Source: Candidatus Poseidoniia archaeon
Lineage (GTDB): Archaea; Thermoplasmatota; Poseidoniia; MGIII; CG-Epi1
NCBI GenBank assembly: GCA_029941645.1
Contig: JAPYSZ010000041.1
Span: 1-8,620 of the forward strand
Direction: 5' to 3'
Length of the DNA stretch: 8,620 nt
The translations under genes and the position numbers were made by a program. The stretch's first letter is position 1. The number at the start of each line of letters is the position of its first letter. Positions 4,867-8,620 of the stretch are shown in pieces. The notes below the pieces were generated by a model that saw only the letters and a list, made by a program, of their open reading frames with translations, did no database searches and was not told the DNA's origin.

Positions 4867-7227
4867 TCAGCTTCCTTTAGCCGTTTTCTTTGCTCTCTTT
4901 GGTTTAGGAAGACTATCTTCTTCGTTTTTTATTCTTTCAGCTTTTGTTGCAATTCCTACGGTTTTGTATAATCCACCCCAAACAACTCCATACATTATTC
5001 CCATCATTATAGCGACTGCAAAGAAATCAATAATAGGATTTCCAAATCCAATAATATCGTCCACAAAAACCTCAACTGGTTCTGCATTTCCGTATCCGGT
5101 AAATACAAAGCCTCCTCCAAATGCATTTGCTAGGCGCGAGTCTTGTGCAACAGCATAAAATTGTACATTCATGGATTCTTCAGTTTCGGGTATGTATCCT
5201 TTGTAAACAGCTTCTCTTACAGGTAAGCCGAGGCTGTCATTGGATATAGAATAGACTTTCAAATCACAGTTTTCTATACAAACCATAGGTACTTCTATCC
5301 ATATATCTTCAGGCATTTTCTCAGTCCTGTAATTTAAGAATAATGAATCTTTTAACATGTATTGAGCATTATCCACTTTCACTTTAACGGCTATATCATC
5401 GTTTGAGTAGAGTTTATTTTCATCAAATTCGACGTTGGTATCAGATCCGAATCCAACATCAACAGCATCTCCTTTCTCAGATAATATTGAGAGCTTTGGC
5501 ATCATAGTCCTCTCAGGTGAATTTACAGAATCTATACCTAAATTGCCAGTATCACTGCCAAACATTTGTCCAATTCTAGCATTGGGTGATTCATCGAGGA
5601 AGTGCATATTGGTTAAGAGATGCATTCTTACAGTTGGTCTGATAAGTAAAGGATCTGCATGAAATCCGCCTTGAAGTCCACCTTGACTACCATAATTTAG
5701 CTCAACAGTATATGAAAAGGATCCTTGCATCCCATAGAGGTAATCATTGATGTCTCCAGATACTTTGTATCCACCTTCATCTTTCCAGTTACCATAACCT
5801 GTTACATTCATCAAAGGTTTAACTTGATTTTCCATGTATAATTCATGAGGCGGATCTTGATCTTTGTAACCCCATGGCCATATGTACAGTGCAGAGTATG
5901 AATGGTAAGATACGGAATTCATGATGTTATGCTTCATATCGTGTGCTTCTTTACGATAAGTGCTTATGTAATCTCCATCCGGAGCATACATCATCATTTC
6001 AGGCCAATTAGTCCTAATAATTCCGTTCTGGTAATCTTCTAGGTACTTATCTTGAGGGTAGTCTTCATATATATCTAATCTCCAAGTTAAATGTTCGATT
6101 ACTTGAGTTTCAGGTTCAGAAAACCCTCCTTCTTTATCTTCATCTATTTTTCCATCACCATCATCATCAGTATGCTGAGCGTCTGGTGGATCCTCATCTA
6201 CACCAGTTTGCGAATTTTGTTCACCAAATTCAAAACCAACATCACAGAGAGTTTCACAGTCTCCATCATTGTCGACTTGTTCTCTAGGTCCATGATAAAC
6301 ATCTGAACATATGTTGTCATCGTCAACAGTAATTTCAGGCTCTAAATCATCACCGATTAATGCAGTAAATTGAGTATTGTGTCCCCATTCGAAAGGATAG
6401 TTACGGTTGATATCAACTCCGTCACAGGTACCACCATAACGATCATCTTGATCATTATCACGCATATTTTTGCGCCAAAGTCTGCTAGGATCTTCTCGGT
6501 CATAATTATATCCATCCGGATTTAGCAGAGGCACAATCCAAGTTTCTCTATTGTTTACTAAATGCGTAATTCTTGCTTCACTTGGGTCTTCATCAATTCC
6601 TTCATCAATTATACCATCGCCATCATTATCGATTCCATCGAATAATGCGCGTCCGTATTCGTCAACTCTACCACCCTGTTCTCCATCTCCGTCATTGTCA
6701 ACTCCATCAATCATATCCTCATTAATGAGTCCATCTCCGTCATTATCAGTGGGTTCCATTCCGTAAAAATGAGTTAAGAAATAAGCAAAATATACGGGAG
6801 TTACAACAGTCATCCATTCTCTGGCATGATGATTTCCTACAATAAAGAAAGTCTCCTCATCAGGGTCATCATAATAGTCCGGTTCGTTGGCTACATTATC
6901 TGATATCTTAAGTCCATAAATCTCATTATTTTGCCAAGTACCACCAGACTCAAGCATATCTGTTAAAGTGTATATTTCTACAATTTCAGGATAGGCCGCT
7001 TGAATGGCAAATAATTCGCTATACAATTCACCAGAGGTGTCATAATAGTCATCAAAAAAGACGTCAAAAGGGAAAGTGTTAGTTCGATCTATAGTATCAT
7101 TTTCATGGCTATCAAAACCACTTGGCATGTTATCTTTTTTCTTAAAATCTGGATTTTCAATAGAGCCAGTACTCATTGTAGTCACAGTCAGCATGAGTGC
7201 TATGACAATCGATGAGATTCGATTCAT
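4867..7227 (-). CDS. secreted, membrane-anchored M14 zinc carboxypeptidase with calcium-binding inserts
   Basis: M14 metallopeptidases remove C-terminal amino acids from peptides. The 786-aa product starts with a signal peptide (hydrophobic 5-17, possible cleavage near 20-22). The active site is complete against carboxypeptidase A: zinc ligands His134 and Glu137 in HHAREW, Arg256 in WRKNMR, Asn274-Arg275 in DINRNYPFEWG, zinc ligand His442 in SYHSYS, Tyr487 and catalytic Glu509 in YTVELNYG. The Tyr-Glu spacing of 22 equals that of CPA Tyr248-Glu270. The residue matching CPA Ile255 is Asn494, so neither CPA nor CPB specificity is indicated. Two inserts carry thrombospondin-type-3-like DxDxDG loops (161-214 and 318-365). 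A beta-rich region of unknown type (about 575-720) leads to a membrane segment (about 732-753) and a lysine-rich cytoplasmic tail (761-786), which places the enzyme outside and anchored. Six cysteines (268, 307, 324, 328, 650, 654) may form disulfides. It heads an operon with the amino-acid symporter. Confidence 0.95.
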   Translation of the reverse strand: MNRISSIVIALMLTVTTMSTGSIENPDFKKKDNMPSGFDSHENDTIDRTNTFPFDVFFDDYYDTSGELYSELFAIQAAYPEIVEIYTLTDMLESGGTWQNNEIYGLKISDNVANEPDYYDDPDEETFFIVGNHHAREWMTVVTPVYFAYFLTHFYGMEPTDNDGDGLINEDMIDGVDNDGDGEQGGRVDEYGRALFDGIDNDGDGIIDEGIDEDPSEARITHLVNNRETWIVPLLNPDGYNYDREDPSRLWRKNMRDNDQDDRYGGTCDGVDINRNYPFEWGHNTQFTALIGDDLEPEITVDDDNICSDVYHGPREQVDNDGDCETLCDVGFEFGEQNSQTGVDEDPPDAQHTDDDGDGKIDEDKEGGFSEPETQVIEHLTWRLDIYEDYPQDKYLEDYQNGIIRTNWPEMMMYAPDGDYISTYRKEAHDMKHNIMNSVSYHSYSALYIWPWGYKDQDPPHELYMENQVKPLMNVTGYGNWKDEGGYKVSGDINDYLYGMQGSFSYTVELNYGSQGGLQGGFHADPLLIRPTVRMHLLTNMHFLDESPNARIGQMFGSDTGNLGIDSVNSPERTMMPKLSILSEKGDAVDVGFGSDTNVEFDENKLYSNDDIAVKVKVDNAQYMLKDSLFLNYRTEKMPEDIWIEVPMVCIENCDLKVYSISNDSLGLPVREAVYKGYIPETEESMNVQFYAVAQDSRLANAFGGGFVFTGYGNAEPVEVFVDDIIGFGNPIIDFFAVAIMMGIMYGVVWGGLYKTVGIATKAERIKNEEDSLPKPKRAKKTAKGS
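6133..6276 (-). repeat. second block of DxDxDG calcium-binding repeats in the peptidase
   Basis: Residues 318-365 of the M14 peptidase hold VDNDGDCE and TDDDGDGKIDED, flanking GVDEDPPDA and a Cys324/Cys328 pair. The block lies between Arg275 and zinc ligand His442, a span of 167 residues against 51 in carboxypeptidase A. Such aspartate-rich loops bind Ca2+ in thrombospondin type 3 repeats; binding here is inferred. Confidence 0.7.
6586..6750 (-). repeat. first block of DxDxDG calcium-binding repeats in the peptidase
   Basis: Residues 160-214 of the M14 peptidase hold three copies of DNDGDG (starting at 161, 177 and 200), each followed by acidic residues and spaced 16 and 23 residues apart. 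The block lies between zinc ligand Glu137 and Arg256, a span of 119 residues against 55 in carboxypeptidase A. The motif matches thrombospondin type 3 calcium loops. On the plus strand it appears as low-complexity TCATCICC-like runs. Confidence 0.75.
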
Positions 7228-7249
7228 ACTTCAGTATGAAAGGCTTGCG

Positions 7250-7255
7250 TTATAA
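7250..7255 (-). promoter_or_regulatory. TATA box of the peptidase-symporter operon
   Basis: TTATAA (palindromic) is centred about 26 nt upstream of the minus-strand ATG at 7227, within 5'-AAAATCTTATAACG on that strand. The distance fits a leaderless archaeal transcript, and there is no Shine-Dalgarno motif between it and the ATG. Confidence 0.6.
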
Positions 7256-7275
7256 GATTTTATCAATACATATCT

Positions 7276-7283
7276 TCATTAAT
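7276..7283 (+). promoter_or_regulatory. weak TATA-like element before the 47-aa cysteine protein
   Basis: TCATTAAT is centred about 25 nt before ATG 7305, the distance expected for a leaderless start. It is a poorer match than the TATA boxes at 2472 and 7250. It shares the 77-bp divergent region with the peptidase operon promoter. An alternative AT-rich stretch lies at 7258-7274. Confidence 0.3.
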
Positions 7284-7304
7284 CTTGGTCAATGATAACA
7301 TTTG

Positions 7305-7448
7305 ATGCTTAAGTGCAAGGATTGTCCACATTGGTATGGAGGAGAGGATTTTGGATATGGAAGTTGTAGACTTAAACTTCAAAGAGAGGAAAAAAAATTC
7401 TTGACTTTTGGGCAACAAGACTGTGATGAGGGATTAAGTGATGATTAA
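7305..7448 (+). CDS. small four-cysteine protein, probable metal binder (47 aa)
   Basis: I do not recognise a named family. The 47-residue product begins MLKCKDCPHWYGG and has Cys4, Cys7, Cys21 and Cys40 (CxxC-x13-C-x18-C), with GSCRLK (19-24), a charged helix-like middle (25-31) and FLTFGQQDCDEGL (32-44). Four cysteines with conserved-looking neighbours suggest a zinc or iron-sulfur site in a cytoplasmic protein. The start is bounded by in-frame stops at 7293-7298; ATG 7305 is preferred, with TTG 7302 directly before it as an alternative. The stop at 7446-7448 overlaps the acetyltransferase start by 8 nt, which argues that the frame is translated and coupled. Without it there would be a 210-bp gap in an otherwise tightly packed region. 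Existence is well supported by frame, cysteine pattern and overlap; function is unknown. Confidence 0.75.
   Translation: MLKCKDCPHWYGGEDFGYGSCRLKLQREEKKFLTFGQQDCDEGLSDD
7428..7432 (+). promoter_or_regulatory. Shine-Dalgarno site of the acetyltransferase gene
   Basis: GAGGG lies inside the last codons of the small cysteine protein, 8 nt before ATG 7441 and 5 nt before an in-frame GTG at 7438. Either could be used; they differ by a single residue. Confidence 0.5.
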
Positions 7449-8295
7449 AGTTCGAGAATTACAGGAATCAGAACTTGAATTTGCAAAATCCTTGACAGAT
7501 GGTGAAGAATGGGGTAATTCTATTGAAGATTGGCAAAGACTTCTCCGAATTAGTATTCCTTTAGTGGCGCATGAAGGCGATGAACTTCTTGGTGTTACTA
7601 CTGTTTTTGATTATGGGAATTTAGGGATGATTGGAAATGTGGTAGTATCTTCTAAAAGCAGAGGTAAAGGCGTTGGCAAGGTCTTACTCAAGGAAGCCAT
7701 GAAACGATTAGAGACATGTAAGTCAGTAAGAGTTCATTCAAGAATGGATGTGGCATCATTCTACAAAGATTTGGGATTTATGGCTGAAGGGATGTCAACT
7801 GTCTTTCGTTTAGATGCGAGCATGAAATCCTTTCAACCTTTTGATGTAGAGTCTGATAAGAATAATATTGTTCCAGCAAAGAGTTATTGGGATGAGATAG
7901 TGGCAATGGATTTACGCCAGTTTGGAGCCGATCGTTCACGATTTCTCAAAGAACTGAATGATTATCTTCCTCAATGTTCGTTTGCTGCTTTAGGAGAAGA
8001 TGATTCTGTAAAAGGATTTATCATGGCTAAAGGTGAGGATGATTGGTATGAGATAGGTCCTTGGATTGTAGAACCTGGTTGTAAGAATTGGCAAGGTTTG
8101 CTTCAAGCTACAGCTCAGGCCATACCTGATGATAGTACTGTAGAAATTTTTGTCCCAGCTCCTAATTTTAGAGTTACAAGTTTGCTAGATTCAGTAGGAT
8201 ACAATGCCCATTCGTATTGCATGTCTATGTATTATGGCGAAGATTGGCCAAATGAGGGTAATATTTGCGCTAGAGGCGGCGGTGACAAAGGTTGA
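7441..8295 (+). CDS. GNAT acetyltransferase with Acetyltransf_18-like C-terminal domain
   Basis: GNAT enzymes move an acetyl group from acetyl-CoA to an amine. The 284-aa product has two parts. The N-terminal GNAT fold (1-125) has VAHEGDELLGVTTV (42-55) as strands, VVVSSKSRGKGVG (67-79) with the acetyl-CoA pyrophosphate motif RxxGxG at Arg74-Gly79, and ASFYKDLGF (105-113), the usual end of the domain. The C-terminal part (about 148-268) contains FGADRSRFLKEL (161-172), EIGPWIVEP (204-212), IFVPAPN (236-242) and LLDSVGY (248-254), the pattern of the Acetyltransf_18 domain that often follows a GNAT domain. The substrate is unknown. The start at ATG 7441 overlaps the small cysteine protein by 8 nt; GTG 7438 would add one Met. 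The stop overlaps the cysS start (TTGA). The C-terminal tail with GGGDKG is likely just the result of this overlap and disordered. Confidence 0.88.
   Translation: MIKVRELQESELEFAKSLTDGEEWGNSIEDWQRLLRISIPLVAHEGDELLGVTTVFDYGNLGMIGNVVVSSKSRGKGVGKVLLKEAMKRLETCKSVRVHSRMDVASFYKDLGFMAEGMSTVFRLDASMKSFQPFDVESDKNNIVPAKSYWDEIVAMDLRQFGADRSRFLKELNDYLPQCSFAALGEDDSVKGFIMAKGEDDWYEIGPWIVEPGCKNWQGLLQATAQAIPDDSTVEIFVPAPNFRVTSLLDSVGYNAHSYCMSMYYGEDWPNEGNICARGGGDKG
8281..8285 (+). promoter_or_regulatory. Shine-Dalgarno site of cysS
   Basis: GGTGA, the same motif as before dnaK, lies 6 nt before the TTG at 8292. It supports the unusual start codon. The TGA within it, at 8283-8285, is also an in-frame stop for the cysS frame, so no start further upstream is possible. 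Confidence 0.7.
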
Positions 8296-8620
8296 GATTT
8301 TTTAATACTGCAACAGGACAAAAAGAAGAGTTTGCCCCCGAATCCAAAAACTTGGGTTTGTATGTTTGTGGTCCTACGGTTTATGCAGATACACATTTAG
8401 GACATGCTAAATCCTACGTATCTTTTGATGTTCTAAAAAGATGGTTGGGGTACAAGGGTTATGAGGTAAATCATATACAGAATTTTACCGATGTTTCAGA
8501 TGAGACTGCACTTGGTGCCTCTAAAGTTGGGATTGATGAGTTGGATTTTACTCGTAAATATGAGAAAGAGTTTTTAGATAAAATGGAACTACTTTCCAAT
8601 ATTCCAGCAACAAAATATAC
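8292..8620 (+). CDS. cysS: cysteinyl-tRNA synthetase, N-terminal part (runs off the window)
   Basis: This class I synthetase charges tRNA-Cys with cysteine in the cytoplasm. Only the first 109 residues are present. They begin MRFFNTATGQKEEF and continue with LYVCGPTVYADTHLGHAKSY (23-42), which holds the first zinc-ligand cysteine (Cys26) and the HIGH-type ATP motif as HLGH (35-38), followed by FDVLKRWL (45-52) and NHIQNFTDVSDE (60-71), all typical of CysRS. The KMSKS loop lies beyond the window. The start is TTG 8292: an in-frame stop lies at 8283-8285, the next possible starts are past the conserved beginning, and a GGTGA site is well placed. The first four bases TTGA overlap the acetyltransferase stop, so translation is probably coupled. 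The close relative MshC (mycothiol ligase) is less likely in this context but cannot be fully excluded from this fragment. Confidence 0.95.
   Translation, partial: MRFFNTATGQKEEFAPESKNLGLYVCGPTVYADTHLGHAKSYVSFDVLKRWLGYKGYEVNHIQNFTDVSDETALGASKVGIDELDFTRKYEKEFLDKMELLSNIPATKY

Noticed and set aside
6133..6750. Repeated CCATCATCATT-like runs that look like a short tandem or CRISPR-like repeat
   Set aside because: The repeat units are irregular, have no unique spacers of constant size, and encode DxDxDG protein motifs in frame.
6551..6766. Plus-strand frame coding for serine/proline repeats (SPSPSLS-like)
   Set aside because: It is the reverse reading of the aspartate-rich calcium loops of the peptidase; the repeat is a by-product.
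7336..7404. 22-codon frame starting ATG 7336
   Set aside because: It overlaps the 47-aa cysteine protein in another frame, has no ribosome site, and its product has no notable feature.

Overview
The window is AT-rich, densely packed and looks archaeal. The best guess is a marine planktonic euryarchaeon of the Thermoplasmata side (Marine Group II / Poseidoniales, with Marine Group III as the alternative). The reasons are a short DnaK without the Gram-negative N-lobe insert but with a GGK-type insert remembered from Thermoplasma, TATA boxes 26-28 nt upstream of start codons (leaderless-transcript geometry), Shine-Dalgarno sites only at operon-internal genes, and a surface-anchored M14 peptidase with calcium-binding inserts. 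The assignment is inference; no rRNA or other phylogenetic marker gene is complete here.

Layout. Bases 1-63 may hold the last codons of an upstream gene. Then come grpE (47-604) and dnaK (606-2459), one base apart, forming the Hsp70 chaperone module; no dnaJ is present in the window. After 43 bp with a clear TATA box lies a 274-aa protein with a beta-sandwich-like middle, a four-cysteine zinc ribbon and a SHOCT-like C-terminus (2503-3327). It ends one base before the end of a convergent two-gene operon on the minus strand. That operon reads from 7227 down: a secreted, membrane-anchored M14 zinc carboxypeptidase (7227-4867), then, 2 nt later, a sodium:amino-acid symporter of the SNF/NSS family (4864-3329). 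Together they suggest peptide trimming at the cell surface followed by Na+-driven uptake of the freed amino acids.

A 77-bp divergent promoter region (7228-7304) separates this operon from a plus-strand operon: a 47-aa four-cysteine protein (7305-7448) that is easy to miss, a GNAT acetyltransferase with an Acetyltransf_18-like second domain (7441-8295), and cysS for cysteinyl-tRNA synthetase (8292 to beyond the window end). These three genes overlap one another by 8 and 4 nt, and cysS starts with TTG.

There is no gene-free stretch longer than 300 bases. I saw no tRNA, rRNA, CRISPR array, insertion sequence or attachment site. The least understood items are the 47-aa cysteine protein and the zinc-ribbon/SHOCT protein next to dnaK.
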